Source: Ophiosphaerella korrae
Lineage: Eukaryota; Ascomycota; Dothideomycetes; Pleosporales; Phaeosphaeriaceae
DNA length: 64,000 nucleotides
NCBI GenBank assembly: GCA_028456385.1
Contig: JALNQF010000144.1
Location: forward strand, 1 to 64,000
Direction of reading: 5' to 3'
The translations under genes were made by a program, and so were the position numbers. Shown piece by piece: positions 43,952 through 55,002 of this stretch (its first letter is position 1; each line of letters opens with the position of its first letter). The notes beneath the pieces are model-generated. The model had not been told where the DNA came from. It saw only the letters and a list, made by a program, of their open reading frames with translations, and searched no databases.

Positions 43952-46900
43952 TTAATTCCCATCTTCCTCGTCGCTGCCGTCGCTGCCATCGCTGTCACTA
44001 TCACTACCCCACATGTCGTAACGGTCCATGTTACGTTTTGCATGCCTCCGATCTGTCATGCCCATGATTATCACAGCGTTATCTGCACCGTGACCCTTTT
44101 CCAGAGCCTCACGCTTGCGTTTTTGCAGCTCTTTAGCTTCGTCAGATCTTGTGTCTTTGACGTATTGTTCGATGAGTAGGTCCATGATGCGAATTATTTT
44201 CGGGTGGCCAGGGGTCAGCGTCTTGCAGTATTCTTCAAGAGCGCCTTCAAGCAGCTCCTCTCCTTCGTCGGCGTCATAGTCGTTGGCCAAGAGCAGCTCA
44301 CCCAACAGAGCGGATGCCTCCAAGCTCAGCGGGGCGTCCGGGCCAAGGCACTCGATCAAGCCGTCCCTCGCTTTTCGGATCATATCCTCTGCCCTCTTAC
44401 CGTGCTCGTGCTCGTCGCTTTGGTGATCTCCATCGTCTATGTTTCTTTGGTCGAACTTCAGATTCCCAAGGCGTAACATTGCCTCGAACACCTTAGCATC
44501 GCCTTGTGCAAACTTGAGCTTCAACTTTTTGAGAGCGCCTAGAATGATTTCCTCGGCATTTTCATACCTTGCCTGTTGCCTATACACTTCCCCAAGCTTG
44601 ATGCGTGCATCAAGAGTTAGGAGTCCGTTAGCGCCCTCAGTCTCTGTGAATCCGTCAATGGCACGCTTGTACATCTTCTCTGCGGTATTAAAATTCTCTA
44701 TGCCACCAACAGCTGCACAAACTTTAGCTGTGTCCATAGCAGCTTTCAAGGTGGCTTGGTCGTTTTTGTCCTTGAGCACAACCTGGAATGAATGAAATGC
44801 CTTGGCATACATTTCCTTGGCATTACTGAATTTCCCCTGTTCGAGGTACACGGCTCCTAAGGCTTGCGCTGCCTTGGCCGTTGATCGGCTGTCTTGACCG
44901 TTTACCTTTTGAAAGCCTTTGTATGCGCGATTACAGAACGCTTCGGCATCTTGGAACTTCCTTTGGGTCAGGTACAAGGATCCTAGGTCACGCGCAATCT
45001 TGAGTGTGCTGGTGTGGAATGCTCCCTGAACAGCTTCGAAGCCCTTCAATGCCCCACCAAGAGTCCTTTCAGCTTCTTCTGTCCTTTTCTGTAGGCTATA
45101 GTGGTATCCAAGCATCTGTTCTGCCTGTAAATACCTAATGTCCTTAGGCCCACCCAAGAATAGAAAACCCTTTGAACATTCTAGCAGGAGGGCTTCTGCA
45201 TAAACCAGATTTTTTTGCTCCGCATAGAACTGGCCCAAGAAGAACAGAGTATCGCACACATCTATATCATGTACACCAGGTTGCGGTGCTAGACACTGCA
45301 GAACTTCGGTGCATAACTGCAGTGTCGTTGGAATGTCCTTTTGCGCACATATTCTACTTAAGCCCAGTGCAGCACGAACAGTTAATCGGTGGTTTGGTCC
45401 CATGGTGTTCTCGAAACCGATCTTGGCTATCCGGAAGAGTTCCTCCGCTTTATCGTACTGTGGTGGCCGTTTGGAGAGGTAATTCTGCGCTAGATCAGAC
45501 AGCGCTGCGAGTGTCAATGGGTGTTGCGAGCCAAGTTTCGAAGAAAATCCATTTTTGGCCTTCTCTAGCAGCGTCTGGGCTTCGTCAAACTTATGCCGTA
45601 GTGTAAGTAAAACTCCGAGATGGTGAATTGCGAGCAGCGTCATCATATGCTGGGTTCTAGCCGTACTGCCATCAACCGGATCGAGTAGTGCCTCAAATCC
45701 CTTCACGGCGCGCCTTAGCTGTTCCTCAGCTTCTAGGTATTTGCTGCAATTCGAGTAGTTAATGCCCAGGTTCACAGCCGTTATCATGTTCAAGACATGG
45801 GTCTTTTTATATAGGTTGTCGAATCTCCTTAGAGCTGTCTCGTAGACATGGGATGCCGCATCGTCGCGTCTCTGCTTCTCTTCATGTGGCTGATTGAGTC
45901 GCAACCCCCAATCTTCGGCGAAAACTTCAATTTGGTCGAGTGGTGTGCCAAACTTTTTCAGTGCCTTGCAGTAGGTCTTAGTAGCGTAGTCAAATCGGTG
46001 TTCATCTGCGTATAGAAGGGTCAGGTCTGCAATGGTATCGAGTTCCAACCTGTACCAATCATCGGTTTTGTCTATGGAATTATGGTTGTTTGGCTTATCT
46101 CGATTCCCTTGTGTGGCAGGTCTATTGTTCACAGAAGGGATTTCGCTATCTTTGATCCCCTCAGCTCTCTGGCCCGGCTGGTTTGTTAATCCTCTAGTGG
46201 TTCCCAGACCAGAATCCCCGGGTCTTTTCGACTGCCCAGACCTGTTTGTCTTCCTCATCTGCCTTCGGACGATCTTTTCATTACATTTTCTCCACACCAC
46301 ATCTAGCAATTCTTTTGCATTGGCGAAAAGATCTTCCGCTTCTTTCGGCCTCTTCTCGGCTTGCCTCTGTCGTCCCAATTTCGCATACACTCTGCTCAAG
46401 GCGTACTGAGCTCTAAGGTAGTCCAAAGGCTCCTCCAACTTGCTTAATGACTCATAGCCGGTAGCTGCAATCTTGTACATCTCAATCGCTTCGTGCAACA
46501 TGTGGTTTTCGACGTAGACATCGCCCAACATCTTGATGCGGTCAAAGGTGAATTCGTTATCCTTCCCAAGATCTTCGACTAGGCTCTTCTTTCGTGCGGC
46601 AGTCAACTCGACCTTCTGCTTGACGAGGTGCTGCACAGCTCTCTTCTTTTTGTTTTCGATAGCCATGAAGAGGTGCTCTGGGCCGAGTCCACCCCGACCC
46701 GGGGCTGGTTCTGCTTCGCCCATAGCACTTAGACGGTTGTAGCATAGAGCTGTTTCACTCCCATGCCATGCCTCGCCGCAGCTGGTTGGAACAGAACCGA
46801 TCACCTCCTCGTCAGATGACTGAATGTAGTCTAAGAGCTCCGGCATGTTCTCGTTCTCAGATTCATTCCCAGCTCCAGCTTCACTGCTCGTACCATCGAG

Positions 46901-49294
46901 CATATCAATCAGCTCTAATGCCTTTCTTGCGCGCATTTTGCTTGTACCACTGTCGTCTCCTCCAATCCGGACAAGGTATTTCCCATAGGTATCGAAGTCA
47001 TCGTATTCTTTCTTAAGGGTCGACTCATTGTAATCCTCTGTCACAGCGCCCACATAACGGCATTCCAAAAGCGAGTCATTGCGGACTACCATAAAAGGCA
47101 CAACTAGGAGTGCCGGGTCGTTGGGATCCTGGGAATGCCTTAAAAGGAGACAGTGTTTCCAGTGACGAAGGGCGTTATTGATATGCACTGTTGCGACAAC
47201 GTTGTTTTCGAAGGGTTTTATCTTTTTCTGGTTTATTTCGAGTCGCTTCAACTTACGACACCACCAATAACCTTTGACGGAGCCACCCTCATCGATATCC
47301 AGCAGCGCTGTTTTTTTGGCACCAGCGCTCCCTTTCATGTCTAAGGATAGATCCACTGGCATCTCATCCAGTACGGCAGGGCACCATGAGAAACCCCCGA
47401 AGTCGGACATTGTCGGCTTGCCATGGAACAAGCAATTATATGGGATCTTGCCTACGTATTTAAGAATATCGCAGACTATGACACTCTCCCCCCTCTTGAA
47501 ATCGCAGTTGGGTACGCCAGCAAGCAGACCAGCAATAACTGTTCTATCGCGCACCCACGACGTACTCCGAGGTGTAAGAATGGCGAGAAGGTCGGCAACA
47601 TTGTCAATTGGTCGGCGCAAGCGTTGTATCAGGGATGTCGCCAACCAGTGTGCGCGAGAAACAGTTGCCGGTCCTGAGGCCAAGATATCTTTATCGAGAT
47701 CCTTGATTAGAGGTGCGCCGCCTTTGGGGTCTTTAAAAAGCACCGCGACCCTATTAGACATGGATAACTCCAGAGCCGTCCACCCTCGCGTGAACCAAGT
47801 CGAAAGGACAAGGGCAAGGCATGGGCTGCCGTCATCTCTCCATTCGAAGTTAATAAGGTAGTTGTCATGAACGATAGTATACTTTGCGTGGGCGTAATTC
47901 CAGTGCATTTTGTTGAGGGCTTTACTGCGGGCACTTTCTTCTTGAGGGATAGATAAAGCATCCCACCACACCGCTTTACAACCAAGCCTCCTTCCTAAGC
48001 CGGCAAAGAATTCGAAGAGGCACCTGTTAACAGTTCCAGGTTTCTTAGCACCAACACCAGTGCCATCAGACCAGACGTGGGAAATGGCTATATACTCATC
48101 ATTCGGCATGCTAAGGCGAGTGCCAGCGTACAACCAGGAGGTGCTCTTCCCAAGCTCTAGAGCAGTTTCGAGTAAATCAACGGGGTATGTCACTTGTTGG
48201 CAGTCCTTGCGTTCTTGTGAGCCCTTTTCTCCACATTTGTGAAGCTGTCCAACTAATTCACTGTTCATATGGGCCCCTTGACATTTACCTGGTGGGCAGT
48301 CTTCGTGATCCTCTTGAAGGAATGACTTGTGAGCTTTAATAGTCTCTATGATATCCGGTAGATCGCTTTGCTTGCGATCACTAACGTTGACTAGATTCCA
48401 GAGGCGGTGCTTGCATATTTTCAACTGCCGGACACTGAATAAAGCACTCTCAATAGCTGGCACGGCGACTCGGGATGGTATAAACCGGTGACCCCATACT
48501 CCGAACTTTTTGGGGCCGATGCCCATCTCGGCTTGAATTTTGGTCATCCAATAGATAACGTTCGAGACACTGACCAGATCCACTGATCTGCCGGGATTCT
48601 CGTCCAAGAATGGAAGAAAGCGAGCCTGATGTTCCTTCGCCATCACGCAATGCTTTAGAACAATGGAGCAGGCAGAAGCGGCTTTGGCAAGATGGGTGTG
48701 GGCTTGGGACAACTTTTGCTCGTAACTCATGGCGGATTGACAGGACATGGAAACGAGCGCCCAGTCTCGGAATCTAGGCCAGTTGCATTTGGGGGCAGCA
48801 AGGGCCATAGCCTCCTTTTTCGCAAGGCAAGCCGGATTGACGCAGTCACGGATCTTTGCCTGGATGCAAACTTGAGCAAGTTGAGACAGAAGTCCCATGT
48901 TTGATCCCATCAGCCTAAAATCTCGATCCCGCAGCCACAAGCCATTTCGAAGATAAGAATTCGCGCAGCTATTGTCACGGCTATATGGAGAATCTCGTTC
49001 AAATGAAGGGAGGGTCAGGCAGTCCTGGAAGCGAATTCTAATAAGGGGTATGGTGGGTTCTCTCTGTTTGGGGTTTTCCTTCTCAGAATCCTCATCTCCA
49101 GAGCCCCAGCTGTCATCCCCAGATAGCCCTTCATCATCGCTAACATCGGAATAATCATCGTCATTGCCGGAGCCGGAGTCAGATTCGACTAATAACGAGT
49201 GGTACGAGTATGCCTGGGCAATTCCCACAATGCTAGACTCCCCAACCGTGAGCTGCAAATGTACGCTGTCAGATTTCCATGCCATGAAATACAC
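43952..49294 (-). CDS. HET-domain protein with C-terminal TPR array
   Basis: This is a single 5343-bp exon encoding 1780 residues. An acidic Ser/Asp/Glu-rich N-terminal tract (about 38-75) is followed by a long helical region. A HET-type core follows: YIAISHVWSDG (401-411), VWWDALSIPQEES with MHWNYAHAKYTIVHD (442-477) and WFTRGWTALEL (500-510). This order and spacing is that of the heterokaryon-incompatibility domain. From about residue 925 to 1720 there are tandem kinesin-light-chain-type TPRs, for example LGSLYLTQRKFQDAEAFCNRAYKGF and LGAVYLEQGKFSNAKEMYAKAF. The C-terminus is again acidic. I saw no P-loop NB-ARC or NACHT motif between the two halves. Such proteins are thought to trigger cell death on non-self contact. 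The partner is unknown. Met 49285 is an alternative start. Confidence 0.9.
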   Translation of the reverse strand: MYFMAWKSDSVHLQLTVGESSIVGIAQAYSYHSLLVESDSGSGNDDDYSDVSDDEGLSGDDSWGSGDEDSEKENPKQREPTIPLIRIRFQDCLTLPSFERDSPYSRDNSCANSYLRNGLWLRDRDFRLMGSNMGLLSQLAQVCIQAKIRDCVNPACLAKKEAMALAAPKCNWPRFRDWALVSMSCQSAMSYEQKLSQAHTHLAKAASACSIVLKHCVMAKEHQARFLPFLDENPGRSVDLVSVSNVIYWMTKIQAEMGIGPKKFGVWGHRFIPSRVAVPAIESALFSVRQLKICKHRLWNLVNVSDRKQSDLPDIIETIKAHKSFLQEDHEDCPPGKCQGAHMNSELVGQLHKCGEKGSQERKDCQQVTYPVDLLETALELGKSTSWLYAGTRLSMPNDEYIAISHVWSDGTGVGAKKPGTVNRCLFEFFAGLGRRLGCKAVWWDALSIPQEESARSKALNKMHWNYAHAKYTIVHDNYLINFEWRDDGSPCLALVLSTWFTRGWTALELSMSNRVAVLFKDPKGGAPLIKDLDKDILASGPATVSRAHWLATSLIQRLRRPIDNVADLLAILTPRSTSWVRDRTVIAGLLAGVPNCDFKRGESVIVCDILKYVGKIPYNCLFHGKPTMSDFGGFSWCPAVLDEMPVDLSLDMKGSAGAKKTALLDIDEGGSVKGYWWCRKLKRLEINQKKIKPFENNVVATVHINNALRHWKHCLLLRHSQDPNDPALLVVPFMVVRNDSLLECRYVGAVTEDYNESTLKKEYDDFDTYGKYLVRIGGDDSGTSKMRARKALELIDMLDGTSSEAGAGNESENENMPELLDYIQSSDEEVIGSVPTSCGEAWHGSETALCYNRLSAMGEAEPAPGRGGLGPEHLFMAIENKKKRAVQHLVKQKVELTAARKKSLVEDLGKDNEFTFDRIKMLGDVYVENHMLHEAIEMYKIAATGYESLSKLEEPLDYLRAQYALSRVYAKLGRQRQAEKRPKEAEDLFANAKELLDVVWRKCNEKIVRRQMRKTNRSGQSKRPGDSGLGTTRGLTNQPGQRAEGIKDSEIPSVNNRPATQGNRDKPNNHNSIDKTDDWYRLELDTIADLTLLYADEHRFDYATKTYCKALKKFGTPLDQIEVFAEDWGLRLNQPHEEKQRRDDAASHVYETALRRFDNLYKKTHVLNMITAVNLGINYSNCSKYLEAEEQLRRAVKGFEALLDPVDGSTARTQHMMTLLAIHHLGVLLTLRHKFDEAQTLLEKAKNGFSSKLGSQHPLTLAALSDLAQNYLSKRPPQYDKAEELFRIAKIGFENTMGPNHRLTVRAALGLSRICAQKDIPTTLQLCTEVLQCLAPQPGVHDIDVCDTLFFLGQFYAEQKNLVYAEALLLECSKGFLFLGGPKDIRYLQAEQMLGYHYSLQKRTEEAERTLGGALKGFEAVQGAFHTSTLKIARDLGSLYLTQRKFQDAEAFCNRAYKGFQKVNGQDSRSTAKAAQALGAVYLEQGKFSNAKEMYAKAFHSFQVVLKDKNDQATLKAAMDTAKVCAAVGGIENFNTAEKMYKRAIDGFTETEGANGLLTLDARIKLGEVYRQQARYENAEEIILGALKKLKLKFAQGDAKVFEAMLRLGNLKFDQRNIDDGDHQSDEHEHGKRAEDMIRKARDGLIECLGPDAPLSLEASALLGELLLANDYDADEGEELLEGALEEYCKTLTPGHPKIIRIMDLLIEQYVKDTRSDEAKELQKRKREALEKGHGADNAVIIMGMTDRRHAKRNMDRYDMWGSDSDSDGSDGSDEEDGN

Positions 49295-49884
49295 AGGGGC
49301 TAAGACTTACAGAGGACATGGTCTTTACCACGAAAATGTTGAAAATGCTTTGAGGCTAAGACTGCGGCAAATAGACGTGTCTAATTCAGTTTTATGGAGG
49401 GGTTGGTCTTTCAGTAGAAGGCACACCTACTTAGTAGTTGTTTCTAGTGCTGACGAGTGTTGAAGGCCAGGCTGACGCGGTGTGTTGAAGCCGGCTTAAC
49501 GCCCAATACCAAACCCACGCACGGCCCCTCGCTTTTCCCTAACACCATCGACCAATAAACATACAACCAACTAAAAGCCCTATTTTTCGCACATCCAATA
49601 ATCAAGCCGATTGGAGGGAATCTACACAGCTGAAGAGATTGCATTAACCGGTGAAAGAGCACCCTAGTTTTGGTGCATGAATCCCTGCCGCTTTGGCCGG
49701 GGATTCCGTTTGGTGGGGCTCACAGCGTGGCATAGCAGGGCATCGTTTTCGAGACCTCTTTGGGTCCCATCCAAGCAGACTTTGCTTTTTCTGATTATCA
49801 GCCTCGCGACTTGTTATGCAACAGAGTGCAATCCTCACAGCCTCAGCATACACCGCCCTCAGGACTTGCTAAGGCCGGTGAGCC
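49295..49884. promoter_or_regulatory. Upstream region of the HET-TPR gene
   Basis: No separate gene is supported. A possible donor, ATGTCCTCT-GTAAGT, lies on the minus strand near 49320. It would place an upstream mini-exon before the HET-TPR frame, but I could not find an acceptor that keeps the frame. Confidence 0.3.
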
Positions 49885-50643
49885 ACTAGAGCCCTATATC
49901 ATTACCGGTCCAGCCAGAGGATAATAAGGCAAAGAATGCTGTATGGATCCAGATTAAAGTCTTGTAACCAGATGTCCTGTGTAGCTCCAGAAATAGCCTG
50001 ATAGATGAGAGCTGGCGTAAGAGCTGTACCGTCGGCGGAATACACGCCAGTATAGTAATCTGCTCCCGATTGCCATCTTAGAGGAATACTATGCTCTCAT
50101 TAGAGGCTTACATTGACCTACTGAATATCCTCTTCATCCTAGAGAGTATGCCAATTACGAAGCCCTTCTCATCTATATTTTACATGTGCTGAGGCTCTAT
50201 TCCGTATTCCTCAATTTTCCAGTGCAGGAGCTCGAATTATAGTGTATATTTCAAGACATAATCAGCCAGGTAGCGTTTGCAGTCAATACCGGAGTCCTAG
50301 TGTGAGCCTAGATGGAGGCGGTGGTGCTGGACGATGCGATGAGCCTAGCACTTTCCAACTGGTTGCTTTGCGGTCTCTGACGCGAAATTTTGTATCATTT
50401 GCCTTGTAGGTGGTAGCCCTCGTGCCCAAAGTACTTCTATATACTGAACAAGCTTTGATTCTTGTGTAGTGTTGAGATTGCGGTCTTTATCGATCTACTC
50501 CTCCTGGCTGCCCCGCACGCCAGATGCATCCTTGATAGCGTTGATCAATTAACGCCAAACTTCCTCGCAGTCGCAACGTAGTTAATAGAGTCTGCTAGGC
50601 TTAGCGACTCTAAGGCCGCCGGAATTGGGTCAATAGCTGCCAT
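49885..50643 (-). pseudogene. Pogo/Tigger-type transposase, N-terminal to central fragment
   Basis: The minus-strand start ATG is at 50641-50643. The frame reads MAAIDPIPAALESLSL and YVATARKFGVN-STLSR (HTH_psq), and later EYGIEPQHM-NIDEKGFVIGIL, RMKRIFSR and DGNREQITILACI, ending near SGWTGNDIG. These are hallmarks of the fungal pogo transposase, whose YNMDEKGF segment carries the first catalytic Asp. At least five stops interrupt it. The last DDE residue and the tail are missing beyond about 49885. Confidence 0.75.
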
Positions 50644-50774
50644 ACTGAGGGAGTAAACGAGAGGGGAAAATTGAGATGATGGGGCGGAGGGGGTGCTAGG
50701 TGAGGACGAGCGCTAGCCGATCCGATAAGATACGGGATACCACACTTCGAGCGGAGACCGAGGAGTAGACCATC

Positions 50775-52347
50775 ATGGCCATCCGACCTATCCGCACCGA
50801 CACGCTCCGCTTGATGTCGTTCATGGGGACTAGGATTCCAAATTATGCGATTATCTCACATACTTAGGACGGTGGAGGAATCTCCTTCTAAGAGGTGGTG
50901 GCCATCAGCAAGGACCCAGGTCAACCAGCGGGGGGGGGAAATTGCCAAAGCTTGCCAAAAAGCTTCCAGGCATGGCTTTGACTATATGTGGGTTGACACT
51001 TGCTGTATTGATAAGACGAGTAGCTCCGAATTGAGCGAAGCTATCAATTCCATGTATAAATGGTATCGGAAAGCCGACATTTGCATTACTCTGCTCGCCG
51101 ACTTCAACGCGGACTCTGCCGCTTGCAAGATTACTCGGCCAAAATGTAGGTGGTTCACAAGGGGCTGATGTCTTCAAGAATTCGTCGCCCAACGGAATTT
51201 GGAGTTCTTCGATGCCAACTGGGATCACGTTGGCCCAAAGGCAAGCCTAGCATCTCTTATCTCAAAAATCACTCGAATAGGTGAGCGGGTCATAATCGAC
51301 AATAGTCTGATAGGTTTTATCCCAGTGGCGCGCAGAACGTCTTGGGCTGCTGAGAGAAATACAACCCGAGAAGAAGACATAGTGTACTGCCTACTGGGGA
51401 TTTTTGACGTCAAAATGTATGGAAAGGGCCTCAGGGCCTATATGCGATAGTAGGGGGAAATCACCAAAACGTCCAATGACCTTTCCATTTTTGCGCTTAT
51501 CCATAGATCTACAAGCCAAGCTCCCAGCTCTGCTTCCGGCTTATCGCAGCCTTACTGTGACCTCTTTGCCACATCGCCGAGGGTTTTCATGAAATGTGGA
51601 AATTTAGTAAATACAGGAGCGGATATCCACTGGAATGATGCGTTTGCTTTGACCAACAAGGAACTTTACTTTCGGCAAGCTCGGTTTCAGACTAACATCC
51701 AATACGGTTCATATAGTATGCCCCTGCACTGTAAGCCCTTGGAGTTCGAAACCATTAGAATGCATCTTCGAAAAGTGGGCCCTCGTCCCCTTGCAAGGTA
51801 CGAAGACTACCATTCTGCCAGCACTATAAATGAGATGGACCCGGAAGGTTCCGATACCGACTATACAGAGATCGAGGAGGCATATATCATCACGAAAATA
51901 ACACCTACACGACAGCTCCAGCTCGAACGAGCAGATGAATACGCGATTCGTGCCCTGCCCTGCGATTTCAATTTATCTAGAGCCCTTCAAGTGATTAGAC
52001 GTGCGCCCTCAAGCGAACGCTGGGATGCTGCACGGATGCAATTCCTCACCAAAGGAGAGAAACTACTTGGAGGTTACTGGAAGCTATTTCCAAACCTCAT
52101 GCGACGGGATATTGGAGCAAAGAACAACGACAAAGCTCCATCGGGTCACTGTTTTCTGGTGTGTGGAACTGAACACCCTGAATACCCTCCAAATCCCCGA
52201 GCCTGGGTGCGTCTGTATTCGCAAGCAGAGTGGAGAAGGCTTGAAGCGCAACTGGGGATAATAACTCAGCTGGATTATGCGACAAGCCATTCGAATATCG
52301 GCTTCACAAGTGACCAAATTACGCTGGAAAATGGCTCAATGAGGTAA
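50775..52347 (+). pseudogene. HET-domain gene inactivated by stops and a frameshift
   Basis: The start MAIRPIRTDTLRLMSF leads to NYAIISHT, where the Trp of SHTW is a TAG (50865-50867). A run of G near 50930-50938 shifts frame into GFDYMWVDTCCIDKTSSSELSEAINSMYKWY. RWFTRG-W then ends at a TGA (51166-51168), followed by two stops at about 51448-51453 after SWAAERN-TREEDIVYCLLGIFDVKMYG. Downstream a frame of 252 residues (51589-52347) remains open and represents the C-terminal region of the same HET-E-type family. The Trp-to-stop changes fit G-to-A transitions. The gene once encoded a typical HET effector of about 520 residues. Confidence 0.85.
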
Positions 52348-53208
52348 CGATAATTACTGCGGTCATCAAGTTAGCTACTGGAGAGGGGATACCGCGTTTT
52401 AAGCTGGGGCTCGATTTCGAAGAGCCTGAGCGTAGGTTACGATAGCCGCGAGTGAGGCTCGGTCTCCCGCAGTCTGCCAGCCAAGAATGAAAACAAGAAG
52501 GCGGCCGTCATTTCTCCTCCACTTAACACTGTGATCAGGATAGGAGATAAAGAGAGTATACAAACCTGAGAGAGAGCATATATATGTTGAAATTCCATCC
52601 TTAACCTGCTTGTATCTGCCCGTACCCTTGACGAGCACTTGCAGATGGCTTACTCTGTGTTGATCTAGGCGAAATTGTTCGTGTTCTCAATAACTGCTGG
52701 GCTTCAAGGACTTTTACACTTTGTTTTCTTGTGCGGCCTTTTGCTGGTGCTGGTGACTGAACCGGAGGTGGTGGTGTTGTGGGTACGTGTCTCAGAGTTG
52801 AGGCTGCCTTTGGAGCTCCGGGCCTCTCGGCAGTTTGCCACAAGGGCCGCCTTGCAGACCATTTGGGAGTGGGGCTGAAAAATTTACAGCTTGCCCTCAG
52901 CTTGCCCTATGTTCTCCTCCCTAACATTGATCCAAATCGAAATCCACTTTAGGGTCGAAACTATCTCAGTTTCTTGCCTCCTCGAGGCTCGTAAGCAAAT
53001 AAGGCAAATGTTAAGTCAAATCTTGATTCAATTCTTAGACTAAGCATTAAAGCTACTTCAAACGGCTAGTAAGGAGGCATATCTTGTATACCCTACCTAC
53101 ACAGACTTAAACTCACGTACCAACCTTGGAACGTTCTCAACACTCTTTGCAAGGCTGCCTTCTCTATCAAATTCAAAGCGACAAGTTTCTAGAAGGCGCT
53201 GAACCAAC
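52348..53208. other. Intergenic region, 861 bp
   Basis: No supported gene was found. A minus-strand open frame (52601-52843) is Pro/Thr-rich with basic residues (AKGRTRKQSVKV) and resembles a disordered linker, but it has no recognised domain and no clear gene context. Confidence 0.3.
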
Positions 53209-55002
53209 TCAATATAGCACAACAATTGGCTTAGTGATGGCCACCCTCTTCTCGACCGGTATATCGTTCTCTATGATGCGGTACTTCTTGATCACGGCAC
53301 CAAAAACTGTAAGCGCAACATTGCGCTCGCTAGCAGAAGTCTCCCCGTTCAGGAAAGGCCCTGTTACCTGCACCGCATTGGCGTCGACTACGGACCGACT
53401 CGCGCCTTTGGTGTCCAACTGCTCCCATGAATAGTTTTGACTACTACGTAGCAGCAATGCGCATGCGACGGCCTTGTAACACACCCGCTTTACCGCGGCG
53501 TTGGCAGCAGGGGTGATGTTACGGGAGGAAAACAAGGACTTCTTGATCTGATCTGCGAGTTCTTTCGCGACTTGCGATTCCGGTCCATCCTCCCGTTTGA
53601 GGTGCTCGTTCTGGGCGATCCGCACCGTCTGGATCAGCCAACGGGTTGCTTCTGTTTTGCTTCCTGGGTAGGTACGTTAGGCCTGAGATTCTAGGAGTAA
53701 GTAGGGAAGCAGAGGTAACAAACCCTTAAAACTTTCGCTCGTCAGCCAATCCTCGGCTTTGACTAGCCCCCGCTCGACCTCCTCGTCGTCTAAGGCAAAG
53801 AACCTCGATCTGAACAGCCTTTCATAGATGATGTTGGATATTCGCCATCGAAACCATGGATCAATCATCGCCGACAATTGTTTTGTCCTCGCCGCCACCA
53901 CCGCCCACGGCTCGCTCTGGAAATCCTTTATTGGCCCTGTATTTCCAAGGTATTTGTACACCAGGTCGTGGATGGCGTGATCCAGCTCATTGAAGCCTTG
54001 GGTAACATCGGCGTCTGAGATCTCGAACTCGCGGCCCGTCGGGACATGTCTGCGCGCCCGGGAAGGGGACTCCGCGGGTGCTGGGGCAACTTGGCCCTCT
54101 ATACGGGATGATTTTAGGTTCGCTGTCCCATTCTGTGTAGCAGCGATCGCAGCTTCTTCTTGTTCCTGTTTCCACTTATACAAAGGCTGCAAGTGAGAGC
54201 GCCCAAATTCGGCAAATTGTTGCTGCAACACCTTGTCCAGGTGGTTAAACTGCTTCTGCAGGGCGTCATTGACGTGTCGTAGAAGAGAGTCCTGTTGCTG
54301 CGCAAAGAGCTTCTGTAGGATATCATCGAGGCTCCCGATTAACCGCCTCTCGCTGAGGACGTCTGCACCTTTAGTAGTTCGCTGCAGCTGTGGGGATAGA
54401 CACCCTGCGTCACCCTCAGGTCTCGGCATGCCAGTCGGAGATTTATTCACCTCAAATGCGTCTTTATGTTGTTTGTCTTTGCTTTCAGACGTGTTGACCT
54501 TCTTAACTGACTTGGGAGGATCTGGCTGCGCCCCAGTAGAGGCTTCCCCGCCGGGCTGCTGTTGCGGTTGCTGTTGCGGCGGTTGTAGCGGTGATGGGGA
54601 TGGTAACGGCTGGGAGCTCCCCTCCCCCGGCCTTTTAGATAGACGCTGTACCTCGTTCTTGAGTATCTCAATAATAGCCTCCAATTCCTTCACTGTATGC
54701 TCCTGCTGCTCGACTCGGATTTTGAGACTATCGATCGTCTTAACTAGCTGTGAGAATCCTTCCTTAGAGAATGGAATGCTGCTAGTAGCAGTACTATTAT
54801 GCTGACTAGATGAGGTATTGATAGGCGTGTTCTTGTTGGTGGCAGCTGTGGCCGTATTGCCAGAGGGTCTCTGTGTTGGCGCCTGGCTGGAGCTAGTTCT
54901 GGAACTCGAGAGCTCTTCTTGACGAGCAGGCGCTGTGTTAGATCCTACCCCTATCGTAGCACTATTGCTAGATCCGCTGCGGTGATTTCCCGGTCCTGAC
55001 AT
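53209..55002 (-). pseudogene. Coiled-coil fungal protein interrupted by one stop codon
   Basis: One minus-strand frame of 598 codons is broken only by a TAA at 53677-53679. Before it lie 441 residues: a Ser/Thr/Gln-rich disordered head, a coiled coil (IDSLKIRVEQQEHTVKELEAI), a Pro/Gln tract, a second helical stretch with LFAQQQDSLLRHVNDALQKQF, and a folded part ending DEEVERGLVKAEDWLTSESFKGLLPLLPYLLLESQA. After it the same frame goes on as RTYPGSKTEATRW, LIQTVRIAQNEHLK, and ends at VVLY, with protein-like quality. A CAA-to-TAA transition would explain the stop. I do not recognise the family. A 441-residue truncated product remains possible. Confidence 0.6.

Noticed and set aside
49310..49330. 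Possible upstream mini-exon of the HET-TPR gene
   Set aside because: The ATGTCCTCT-GTAAGT donor looks good, but the only near acceptor gives the wrong reading frame. The uninterrupted start is simpler.
54233..54805. 190-residue Cys/Ser-rich plus-strand frame
   Set aside because: It is antisense to the Gln/Pro-rich part of the coiled-coil gene. The cysteines arise from complementary codons.
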